A stretch of DNA of 37,699 nucleotides, taken from the NCBI GenBank assembly GCA_021789915.1, contig JAJYIV010000010.1, positions 1-37,699 of the forward strand, given 5' to 3'. This document shows positions 7,973 through 15,093 of the stretch, piece after piece; within the stretch, counting starts at the first letter, position 1, and every line of letters starts with the position of its first letter. Origin of the DNA: a bacterium (lineage in GTDB: Bacteria; Patescibacteriota; Patescibacteriia; UBA9934; GWF2-40-263). The notes beneath the pieces are model-generated. The model worked only from the letters and a program-made list of their open reading frames with translations, had not been told where the DNA came from and did not search any database. Made by a program: the position numbers and the translations under genes.

Positions 7973-8976
7973 TTCCCCACATGCTCCACCATGTCCATCA
8001 GACGCTGCGAATAGCCCCATTCGTTGTCGTACCAGGCGAGGATCTTCACCAAATCGCCGCCCACGACCTTCGTCATCTCCGCGTCCACGACGGACGAAAC
8101 GGACGAGCCGATGAAATCGGACGAGACGAGCGGCACGTCGGACACGCCGAGGATCCCTTTCCAGCGCGCGGACTTCGCGGCCTTGCGGAACACGGCGTTG
8201 ACTTCCTCGACCGTCGTCTTGCGCTTCAGCACGAACGTGAAGTCCGACAGCGAGACGTCGATGGTCGGCACGCGGATCGCCAGGCCGTCGAATTTGTCCT
8301 TGAGCTCGGGGATGGCCTCCGTCGTGGCGATGGCGGCGCCCGTCGTGGTCGGCACCATGTTGACCATGGCCGAGCGCGCGCGGCGCAAATCATGCGCCTT
8401 GCCGTGCGGCGGCAGGCCGTCCACCAAGTTCTGCTCGGCCGTGGCGGAGTGCACCGTCGTCATCATCGCCTTGGCGACGCCGAAGGCCTCGTGCATGATC
8501 TGCGCCACCGGCGCGATGGAATTGGTGGTGCACGACGCGTTGTTCACCACCTTGTCGGATTTCTTGCAGGCCTTGTGGTTGACGCCCATCAAATAGGTCG
8601 GCACGCCCTTGGCGGGCGCGGAGATCACCACCTTGCGCGCGCCGGCCTGCAGATGCTTGCTCGCGCCGGCCATGTCCGTGAAGCGTCCAGTCGATTCGAT
8701 CACCACGTCGACCTTCATCTCCTTCCACGGCAGCAGCGTCGGATCCGTCTGCGCGACGACCGGAATCTTTTTCCCGTCGACGATCACGTGCTTGGCGTCG
8801 GCGGAGACGTCCGAGCTCCACGCGCGGAAGACGGAATCGTACGTCAGCAGGTGCGCCAGGACGGCGGGCTCCGTGAGGTCGTTCACGGCGACGAATTCGA
8901 CGTTCTTGCGGCCCCAGCCGGCTTTGAAAACCGTGCGGCCGATGCGGCCGAATCCGTTGATGGCGACGCGAAGCAT
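7966..8976 (-). CDS. gap: glyceraldehyde-3-phosphate dehydrogenase, type I
   Basis: NAD-dependent oxidative phosphorylation of glyceraldehyde-3-phosphate. The 336 aa begin LRVAINGFGRIGRTVFK (Rossmann loop) and continue FVAVNDLTEPAVLAHLLTYD. The acidic residue after the second strand favours NAD. The catalytic Cys is in NNASCTTNSIAP. Substrate-binding TTVHSATAEQNLVDG, ARSAMVNMVPTTTGAA and the C-terminal AWYDNEWGYSQR are all present. First gene of the minus-strand glycolytic block. Confidence 0.98.
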   Translation of the reverse strand: MLRVAINGFGRIGRTVFKAGWGRKNVEFVAVNDLTEPAVLAHLLTYDSVFRAWSSDVSADAKHVIVDGKKIPVVAQTDPTLLPWKEMKVDVVIESTGRFTDMAGASKHLQAGARKVVISAPAKGVPTYLMGVNHKACKKSDKVVNNASCTTNSIAPVAQIMHEAFGVAKAMMTTVHSATAEQNLVDGLPPHGKAHDLRRARSAMVNMVPTTTGAAIATTEAIPELKDKFDGLAIRVPTIDVSLSDFTFVLKRKTTVEEVNAVFRKAAKSARWKGILGVSDVPLVSSDFIGSSVSSVVDAEMTKVVGGDLVKILAWYDNEWGYSQRLMDMVEHVGKL

Positions 8977-8989
8977 AGAAAAAGCCTTT

Positions 8990-9056
8990 AGCCATCAGCT
9001 TTTAGCCCTCAGCACGCATTTCTCTCCTGACGGCTGATGGCTGACGGCTGATGGCT
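8990..9056. repeat. heptamer array (GCTGATG/GCTGACG) in the gap leader
   Basis: Tandem units GCTGATG, GCTGACG, GCTGATG on the plus strand plus inverted relatives (CCATCAG, CCCTCAG) between the gap start and its promoter. Confidence 0.8.
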
Positions 9057-9077
9057 GTATGTGAATAAAGCTCCCCG

Positions 9078-9106
9078 ATTGTAACACCCGCGCCGCCGGA
9101 GCGGAA
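9078..9106 (-). promoter_or_regulatory. promoter of gap (minus strand)
   Basis: On the minus strand: TTCCGC, 17-nt spacer, TACAAT. The -10 is strong and the -35 weak. It is followed by a long repeat-filled leader to ATG 8976, and lies next to a divergent promoter at 9110-9138. Confidence 0.5.
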
Positions 9107-9109
9107 CCG

Positions 9110-9138
9110 TTGACGAAATAGCAGAGGCGCGCTAGGTT
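9110..9138 (+). promoter_or_regulatory. promoter of the coiled-coil membrane protein gene
   Basis: TTGACG (9110-9115), a 17-nt spacer, TAGGTT (9133-9138), 74 bp before ATG 9213. Confidence 0.6.
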
Positions 9139-9212
9139 CAGGCGTCCCGTTTGCCGCGGGAACTCACGACCTTTCACCGTCCGCCCTGGCTGGCGGATAC
9201 GGAGACACGAAG

Positions 9213-10280
9213 ATGGGACAAAGCGAACTCGAACGCCTGCAGAAACTCGTCGAGCAGTACAAGTTGGTCGAAGGCCAAGTCACGGCCAAGCCGCTCAAGA
9301 CGTTCGACGATCTCGCGGCGGAAACCGACGTGCGCTTCGAGCGGCCGCGCTGGTGGCAGTTCTGGCGCACCGACGACTTCTCGTGCGAGGACGCGGGAGC
9401 GGAGAAGTCGTGCGGAAAGCACAAGAAGGAAAACGGGGAGATCTTGGGCATGGCGCTGATTTCGTTCATCGTGCTGCTGGTCGCAGCCTTGATCAACGCG
9501 AAAATGAAGAACCTTTACGCGGACGACCTTCATCTCGGTTCCGTTTTGCTCTTTGCGGCGACTTGGATACTTGCAACGCTCTCGTCGACGGCAATGGTCG
9601 ATTGGTTCGACGCGAACCGCGCGTGGAAGGATCACGCGCACGACCGCGCGCAGCGCTTGAGCCCCGCGGGTCGCGTCGAAGCGATCACGAAGAAGAGCCG
9701 CGAGCAAATCGAGGCCTGGCGCGACGAGACCGTGGGCCAGTATGCGCCGCTCACGCGAGCGTCCGGCGAGGCCGGGGAACGCCTGCGGGTTGCGCGCGAA
9801 CTCATCGAACAATTCCGCGCGCAGCAGGCGTCCGTGAAGGGCGACCTTAAAAGCGCCGTGGACGAAGGGCTCGCACGCGCGCAGCAGGCGGCGGACGCCT
9901 TCGAGGCCGTCAAGAACCGCGTAGACGAACTCATCGCCCGCTACGGCGCCTTCTTCAACGATTGCCTCGCGCCCGCCGATGTCCGCAAGCTGTTCGGCAG
10001 ACTCGGGCAGCTCGAAGCGCAGGTGCAGGATTTGACCTTGCGCGCGGACGCCGCGATCATCGCGACGCAACTGCGCGTGCAGGCGCAGGTCGCTACGCTC
10101 AAGGAGACGGCGCAGGGCGTTTCGATGCGCGTCCCGGCGCTCACGGCGCTCGCGCACGACGATGCGTCGCTGCCCGAGCGGTCGGAGACGCTCACCGATG
10201 ACATTCTCACGGCCATCGACGCGTGCCCAACAGAGCCGTCGTTCTCGGCCGTCGCCTCGACGCCCGTCTCCGCCTCCTGA
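9213..10280 (+). CDS. hypothetical membrane protein with long coiled coil
   Basis: Not recognised as a known family. The 355 aa fall into four parts: a charged N-terminus with an aromatic patch (RPRWWQFWRTDDF, about residues 48-60); two adjacent transmembrane segments (MALISFIVLLVAALI and SVLLFAATWILATL, about 80-125); a long Ala/Glu/Gln-rich helical region of about 180 residues (coiled-coil-like, for example EAQVQDLTLRADAAIIATQL); and a Ser/Pro tail. Both termini are probably cytoplasmic. It stands alone, with its own promoter and a terminator at 10296, divergent from gap. A GGAG-containing Shine-Dalgarno precedes ATG. Confidence 0.8.
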   Translation: MGQSELERLQKLVEQYKLVEGQVTAKPLKTFDDLAAETDVRFERPRWWQFWRTDDFSCEDAGAEKSCGKHKKENGEILGMALISFIVLLVAALINAKMKNLYADDLHLGSVLLFAATWILATLSSTAMVDWFDANRAWKDHAHDRAQRLSPAGRVEAITKKSREQIEAWRDETVGQYAPLTRASGEAGERLRVARELIEQFRAQQASVKGDLKSAVDEGLARAQQAADAFEAVKNRVDELIARYGAFFNDCLAPADVRKLFGRLGQLEAQVQDLTLRADAAIIATQLRVQAQVATLKETAQGVSMRVPALTALAHDDASLPERSETLTDDILTAIDACPTEPSFSAVASTPVSAS

Positions 10281-10295
10281 CGTCCGCACGCCCTT

Positions 10296-10333
10296 CCCCG
10301 CCCGCTCCCTCGTGAGCGCGGCGGGGTGTTTTT
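10296..10333 (+). terminator. Rho-independent terminator
   Basis: GC-rich stem with arms CCCCGCCCGCTC and GAGCGCGGCGGGG (one bulge), then a T-rich tail, 16 bp after the stop of the membrane-protein gene. Confidence 0.8.
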
Positions 10334-10348
10334 ATCCACAAGCGACGG

Positions 10349-10377
10349 TTGACAAAGTCGGAACATCCTGTTTGAAT
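10349..10377 (+). promoter_or_regulatory. promoter of a structured non-coding RNA
   Basis: Consensus TTGACA (10349-10354), 17-nt spacer, TTGAAT (10372-10377). The predicted start is near 10384. Confidence 0.6.
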
Positions 10378-10399
10378 AGCCTCATCACCTGAGGCTATT
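10375..10399. promoter_or_regulatory. operator-like inverted repeat over the -10 / start region
   Basis: Perfect 10-bp arms AATAGCCTCA and TGAGGCTATT with a 5-nt spacer, overlapping the -10 box. It could be a repressor site. Its right arm is also one strand of an RNA helix (see the ncRNA). Confidence 0.45.
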
Positions 10400-10600
10400 G
10401 GTGGTGTCAATAAAGAATCCCCCTGTGGTTGAAAAACCGCCGGGGGATCTTTATTTCGACCCGGGAAATGGAAACGGCGTGACGGGCCACGGGCCCGGGC
10501 ACGGTTGCCTCAGGTGCATTGACACCACCTCATGCGGGTTCAACTCCCGCCGGGTCCACAATCCCGGGACCAACCGCCCCGCCTGCATGCAGGCGGGGTT
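10384..10600 (+). ncRNA. candidate structured RNA with tRNA-like 3' end
   Basis: No convincing plus-strand gene lies here. From the promoter onward: segment A (10386-10395) is fully complementary to A' (10507-10516, 10 bp). Segment B (10400-10411) is fully complementary to B' (10518-10529, 12 bp). A 46-nt hairpin (arms ATAAAGA.TCCCCC / GGGGGATCTTTAT) fills 10411-10455. The 3' part has a canonical T-arm, GCGGG-TTCAACT-CCCGC (10534-10550), then CGGGTCCA. This can pair with GGGCCCG at 10491 to give an acceptor-like stem with a G3:U70 wobble, as in tRNA-Ala and tmRNA. A perfect palindrome (10577-10598) followed by T-rich sequence could terminate it. It is not the tmRNA, which is at 33316. Identity unknown. 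Confidence 0.4.
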
Positions 10601-11406
10601 TGGTTTGGCGTGAGACGTTCGGCGTAGATCACGTTTCCCACCGGCGACAGGCTCGGGAAGCCGGAGGAACCGTTCGCCGTCCTGATCCACACGCCCGACG
10701 ACGGCCCGCCGTCGAGATTCAGGACCGAGGTCCACGCCACCGACAGCGCCGCCAGTCCGACGGAGAGCTCGCGCAGCGTGACGAATTGATCCGGCACGAG
10801 GCCGACGTACGCGCGGCCGGACGCGTCCAGGCCGAAGAACGTGCGGCGCGAGGCATGCCCCGTGTCCGCTTCGACGGCGGCGCGGCCGCGATCCACGAGC
10901 AGCGGATAGCTCTGCAAAGCGTCCGTGAATGGCGGCGCGACGAGGTCCGCGGCCGAGAGCACCCGGATGGACGGACGTGCGCCCAGAACGAGCAGCGCGG
11001 AGCGGTCCGCGTCGAAACGTCGCGCACCGACGCGCACGCCATTCGCCAAGAGATAGCCCGACGGAGAACCGTCCGCGGCGAAGTAGCTCCCGTTGGCGAC
11101 GAACGCGGCGCCGGGGAGCGCGGCCGCCCACGCGGCGACATCCTTGCTCGGCGCCGAGGCCGCCGCCGGGTCATCCGCCGTCACCCGCCAGACGAAAGCA
11201 CCAGCGGCAAAGCGATACAGCACGACGCGCGCCGGCGTGCCCGGCAGCGTGCCGTCCCATGCGTCGATCCCGTCCGCCGCGCGCGTCCATGCCGGCGCGG
11301 CGGGAGCGGCCGCCGTCGACGCAACGCGATGATGCGCCAATGCAAAAACGGCCGCCGCGGTTATGACGACGAGCGAGCAACCGACAAGGATGTTGCGAGG
11401 GCGCAT
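10540..11406 (-). CDS. phosphodiester glycosidase (NAGPA/DUF2233)-family secreted protein
   Basis: 288 aa. An N-terminal signal or anchor helix (NILVGCSLVVITAAAVFALA) is followed by the NAGPA-type domain: FVANGSYFAADGSPSGYLLA, a middle FFGLDASGRAYVG, and LNLDGGPSSGVWI, the family's conserved D-G-G-x-S motif. It is probably extracytoplasmic and acts on a glycan or phosphodiester-linked sugar; the substrate cannot be read. The expected end is near GNVIYAERL. The last about 20 residues are encoded by a perfect palindrome and by the T-arm of the overlapping RNA candidate, so the native stop seems to have been overrun. Downstream of the MFS gene. Confidence 0.8.
   Translation of the reverse strand: MRPRNILVGCSLVVITAAAVFALAHHRVASTAAAPAAPAWTRAADGIDAWDGTLPGTPARVVLYRFAAGAFVWRVTADDPAAASAPSKDVAAWAAALPGAAFVANGSYFAADGSPSGYLLANGVRVGARRFDADRSALLVLGARPSIRVLSAADLVAPPFTDALQSYPLLVDRGRAAVEADTGHASRRTFFGLDASGRAYVGLVPDQFVTLRELSVGLAALSVAWTSVLNLDGGPSSGVWIRTANGSSGFPSLSPVGNVIYAERLTPNQTPPACRRGGWSRDCGPGGS
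10577..10598. repeat. 22-bp perfect palindrome in the 3' end of the DUF2233 gene
   Basis: Arms CCCCGCCTGCA / TGCAGGCGGGG. In the minus frame it encodes TPPACRRG. On the plus strand it is followed by TTTGGTTTGG. Confidence 0.85.
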
Positions 11407-11465
11407 AGGCGGATGATGGCGGGGACGGCGCGGCTATCGGCGCTCGGCACGGCGGCGGGCAAGCT

Positions 11466-11528
11466 CGTAGCGGAAGGCTTCAGCCTTCCACGTGACGCCC
11501 GCGTGGAACTCTAAAGGAATCCGCTACG
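11466..11528. repeat. nested REP-like palindromic element between MFS and DUF2233 genes
   Basis: Outer arms CGTAGCGGA (11466-11474) and TCCGCTACG (11520-11528) enclose a hairpin AAGGCTT/CAGCCTT and another, CCACG-n-CGTGG. This makes a cloverleaf-like cruciform. It lies in a co-directional intergenic gap. Confidence 0.75.
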
Positions 11529-11542
11529 TGGCTTCACGTCCT

Positions 11543-12799
11543 TCATCTCTTGTGCCTCGCCCGCCGCGGCATCGCCGGCACGTCGGCGCCAGCGGGGACC
11601 GGCACATGCGCGTGCATCAGGAATTGGTACGCGATCCAGCCGGCGAAGATGAGCGCGGCGGCGGAAACGATCGTCCACGACGCGCCGATCGCGCCGTACA
11701 GGATGCCGGCCAGGATGGGCCCGACGGCCCAGCCGAGATCGTCGAACAAATTGATCGCGCCGGAAACGGTGCCGTCCTCCACGTGCGTGCGGTCCAGCGC
11801 GTGCATCCACGACCACAGCGAGATGCTGGCCATCTCGTCGCCCGCCGTCGCGAGGAAGCCGAAGATCAGGAAGAGCCAGTCGAAGTGGAAGCCGAGGACG
11901 ACGCCGGAGACGGAAAACAGCAGCAGGCCGAAGAAGACGAGCGCGCGCTTGTTGCCGCGGTCGGCCAGCGAGCCGAGCAGGAAGCCGAGCGCCACGATGG
12001 CGAAGTCGAACACGCCCAGGCCGAAGCCGAGAATTCCCGCGTGCGCCTCGCCGGCGATCACGAGCGGCACGACGAACCACACGACGCCGTAGAACGTCGA
12101 GGAGGCGAACGTGGAGATGAGCAGCATCGTGGAGGCGGGGTTCAGCCGGCGCAGCGCGGCGAGCACCGTGCCGAGCGCGTGGCGGCCGGCGAAGAAATCG
12201 TGCGTGGCCAGCTGCCGCCGCGTCTGGACGTTGCGCGTGCCGCGCGGCGCGAACAGCAGGGCCAGGATGCCGAGCAGCATGCCGTCGGCGACGATGAAGC
12301 CCATGGCCGAGGTGCTCGTCGAGAGGACGAAGCCGAGCACGGCGCTCGCGACGACGACGCCCAGGGATTCGAACACGTCGCGGAAGGAGATGAACGTCGC
12401 CGCACGTCCGTCGGGCGCTTGCGACAGGACGTACGCATTCACGCCCGGACCGAAAAACTGCCAGCCGGCCGTCGAGAGAACGAAGCTTGCCGCGTACGCG
12501 AACGTGGTGAAGCGGAACATCCATGCAACGCCGGCCAAAAGGAAGGCGGCCGTGCCGAACAGCAGGAATCTCACGTAGCCGCGGCGGTCCATCAGACGGC
12601 CGACGGGCACGTCCAGAAGAAGCTGGACGACGGAGCCGCCGCCGATGATGAGGCCGACAAGCCACACCGGCAGCAAGCGCGCCCCCAAGGGCGAGAGCAA
12701 CGAGTAGTGCAGCGAGCCCGCGAATTTGAACAACGCGAGGAAAAGCCAGAACGGCAGGAAATGCCAGAGGATTTTTTTCTCCTGTGCGAGGGCGGGCAT
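11543..12799 (-). CDS. MFS family transporter
   Basis: 418 aa with about 12 hydrophobic segments in two halves separated by a basic cytoplasmic loop near residues 190-215. Motif-A-like loops are visible: LLDVPVGRLMDRRGYV after TM2 and GSLADRGNKRALVF in the second half, the classical G-x-x-x-D-R-x-G-x-R/K pattern. The C-terminus is basic (PRRARHKR). Substrate cannot be inferred; the closest type is drug or sugar efflux. The start ATG 12799 lies 66 bp from the stop of tsf on the same strand. Confidence 0.9.
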   Translation of the reverse strand: MPALAQEKKILWHFLPFWLFLALFKFAGSLHYSLLSPLGARLLPVWLVGLIIGGGSVVQLLLDVPVGRLMDRRGYVRFLLFGTAAFLLAGVAWMFRFTTFAYAASFVLSTAGWQFFGPGVNAYVLSQAPDGRAATFISFRDVFESLGVVVASAVLGFVLSTSTSAMGFIVADGMLLGILALLFAPRGTRNVQTRRQLATHDFFAGRHALGTVLAALRRLNPASTMLLISTFASSTFYGVVWFVVPLVIAGEAHAGILGFGLGVFDFAIVALGFLLGSLADRGNKRALVFFGLLLFSVSGVVLGFHFDWLFLIFGFLATAGDEMASISLWSWMHALDRTHVEDGTVSGAINLFDDLGWAVGPILAGILYGAIGASWTIVSAAALIFAGWIAYQFLMHAHVPVPAGADVPAMPRRARHKR

Positions 12800-12833
12800 A
12801 CCGCGTGCATCCTATCACGCCTGGCGCGGGCGA

Positions 12834-12864
12834 AACAAAACGCCCCGCCGGAGCGGGACGCTTT
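12834..12864 (-). terminator. Rho-independent terminator of rpsB-tsf
   Basis: On the minus strand a GCGTCCCGC-TCCG-GCGGGGCGT stem is followed by TTTTGTTT, directly abutting the tsf stop. Confidence 0.8.
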
Positions 12865-13446
12865 TCAGCCGATCTGGAACCGCGCGAAGCGGCTGACCTG
12901 CATGTTCTCGCCGATGGTGGATATCTTTTCCTTGAGCAGCTCGTCCACCGTCTTGTCCTCGTCCTTGACGAACGCCTGTTCGAGCAGGCACCTCTCCGCG
13001 AACCACTTGTCCATCTTGCCGTCGACGATCTTCTGCTGAATGTCTGCCGGCTTTCCGGCGACGTCCTCCGCGAAAAGCGCGCGCTGCTTTTCGACGACTT
13101 CCGGCGGCACCTGCTCGCGCCTCACGTAGAGCGGATCGGAAGCGGCGACGTGCATCGCCACGTCCTTGCACAGTTCGAGGAACTGCTCGTTGCGCGCGAC
13201 GAAGTCCGTCTCGCACAGGATTTCGACCATGGCCCCCATCTTGCCGGATGCGTGGATGTAGGCGTACACGCGGCCTTCCCGCGTTTCGCGTTCGCCCTTC
13301 TTTTCGGCTTTCGCGAGCCCCTTCTTTTTGAGCGCCTCGGCGGCGGCGGCAAGGTCGCCATCGGTTTCCTCAAGTGCTTTCTTGGCATCCATCATGCCGG
13401 CACCGGTCATTTCGCGCAGCCGGGCGACGGTTTTCGCTTCGATCAT
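12865..13446 (-). CDS. tsf: elongation factor Ts (short form)
   Basis: Nucleotide exchange factor for EF-Tu. 193 aa from ATG 13446: TVARLREMTGAGMMDAKKAL (UBA-like domain with the EF-Tu-contacting MTGAGMMDxKKAL), then the core VEILCETDFVARNEQF (TDFV motif), MHVAASDPLYV, and a C-terminal EDKTVDELLKEKISTIGEN, then MQVSRFARFQIG. Only one core dimerisation repeat is present, as in short EF-Ts of Thermus, cyanobacteria and CPR. Upstream frame extension rejected. It follows rpsB by 41 bp containing a short repeat array. Confidence 0.96.
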   Translation of the reverse strand: MIEAKTVARLREMTGAGMMDAKKALEETDGDLAAAAEALKKKGLAKAEKKGERETREGRVYAYIHASGKMGAMVEILCETDFVARNEQFLELCKDVAMHVAASDPLYVRREQVPPEVVEKQRALFAEDVAGKPADIQQKIVDGKMDKWFAERCLLEQAFVKDEDKTVDELLKEKISTIGENMQVSRFARFQIG

Positions 13447-13487
13447 AGGACCTATTGGACCTACAGGCCTTAGAGCCTTGGAAGGAA

Positions 13488-14243
<756 letters not shown>

Positions 14244-14390
14244 ACGCTGATCTCCTTTTGACTGCGGCGGGACGGTGGCTCGCCCGGGTTCGGCCCGGGA
14301 GGAGGAGCGCGTCGTGATCCGCCTGATGGGTTAATGGCTAACGCGCGGCAGTGTACGGGAAACGCGCCGGCGCGTCAAGGCAAAAAGAAA

Positions 14391-14433
14391 AGCAAAAAGA
14401 AAAGCCCGTACGCCCACGATGGACGCACGGGCC
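14391..14433 (-). terminator. Rho-independent terminator of the small membrane protein gene
   Basis: Stem GCCCGT...ACGGGC with an inner extension, followed on the minus strand by TTTTCTTTTTG. Confidence 0.75.
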
Positions 14434-14450
14434 AAGAGAGCCGCGCCGGT

Positions 14451-14984
14451 TCACGCCGTCGGCGCACGCCGTGCCGGCGCGTGGCGGTGCTGCGCGACGT
14501 ACAGCCCCGCCAGGCCGACCAGTCCGACGCCGAGGCACAGCGCCTGCTGCCACAGAGCGATCGCCGTCAAACCGACGAAGATCGCGCTTGCCTCGATGGC
14601 GAGCATGGCGATGGTGTTGTCCCAATACGCTTTATCCACGCCGAAAATGACGATGGCGAGGAGGAGGAAGATGAAAACAAGGATTGAGAAGGAGACAGCG
14701 GAATCGATTTGAACAACGACGATGAAAGCGGCGGCGGCGGCAAAGGCGGCGGCGGCGACGATGGCGACGACGTCAGTAGGGATGTTGGGAATGTCGCCTG
14801 TGGACATGGTGGTGACGAACATGACGCCGACGATGGAGCTGGCGAACATGATAACAGTGACCAACAGTGCTGCCTCATGCGGAGTTCTCTCAAAAAACTC
14901 CCCGAGGAGCTCCATCCCAATCACCGAGACCGTCATCACGACGGCCCAGAAAAGATTCCTCATCATCTCGGTCATCTCGGTCAT
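14451..14984 (-). CDS. hypothetical small integral membrane protein
   Basis: 177 aa from ATG 14984, chosen because GAGGAG lies 6 nt upstream. About five hydrophobic helices are seen: NLFWAVVMTVSVIGMELLG; ALLVTVIMFASSIVGVMFVT; VVAIVAAAAFAAAAAFIVVV; SFSILVFIFLLLAIVIFGV; and the two C-terminal stretches AMLAIEASAIFVGLTAIAL and LCLGVGLVGLAGLYV. No family recognised. The N-terminal MTEMTEMM is encoded by a 9-nt tandem repeat (GAGATGACC), so the true start could be as late as 14963. It lies between rpsB and queA. Confidence 0.7.
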   Translation of the reverse strand: MTEMTEMMRNLFWAVVMTVSVIGMELLGEFFERTPHEAALLVTVIMFASSIVGVMFVTTMSTGDIPNIPTDVVAIVAAAAFAAAAAFIVVVQIDSAVSFSILVFIFLLLAIVIFGVDKAYWDNTIAMLAIEASAIFVGLTAIALWQQALCLGVGLVGLAGLYVAQHRHAPARRAPTA

Positions 14985-15093
14985 CTCGTTCTCCTCGACG
15001 GCGCTCATGCGCCGCAAAAAATCTTGTGATCCGACTCCCTGTCGGACGAGGCAGCATGGCAGAAAACCGGCCGAGCGTCAAGCGGGCGGTCCC

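Noticed and set aside
10386-10529. Simultaneous pseudoknot of A:A' and B:B'
   Set aside because: A 1-nt linker between A' and B' cannot span a 10-bp helix, so the two pairings are treated as alternatives.
10491-10558. 68-nt tRNA gene (tRNA-Ala-like, or with a UGA anticodon)
   Set aside because: The T-arm and acceptor pairing are good, but the D-arm is only 3 bp with no linker and the anticodon arm needs a 9-nt loop or a mismatch. CCA is not encoded, whereas the real tRNA-Asp here has it. Kept only as a tRNA-like part of the RNA candidate.
10384-10600. A second or permuted tmRNA
   Set aside because: The 3' end resembles tmRNA and a TTCGAC occurs, but no matching 5' acceptor or tag frame fits, and a complete ssrA lies at 33316-33711.
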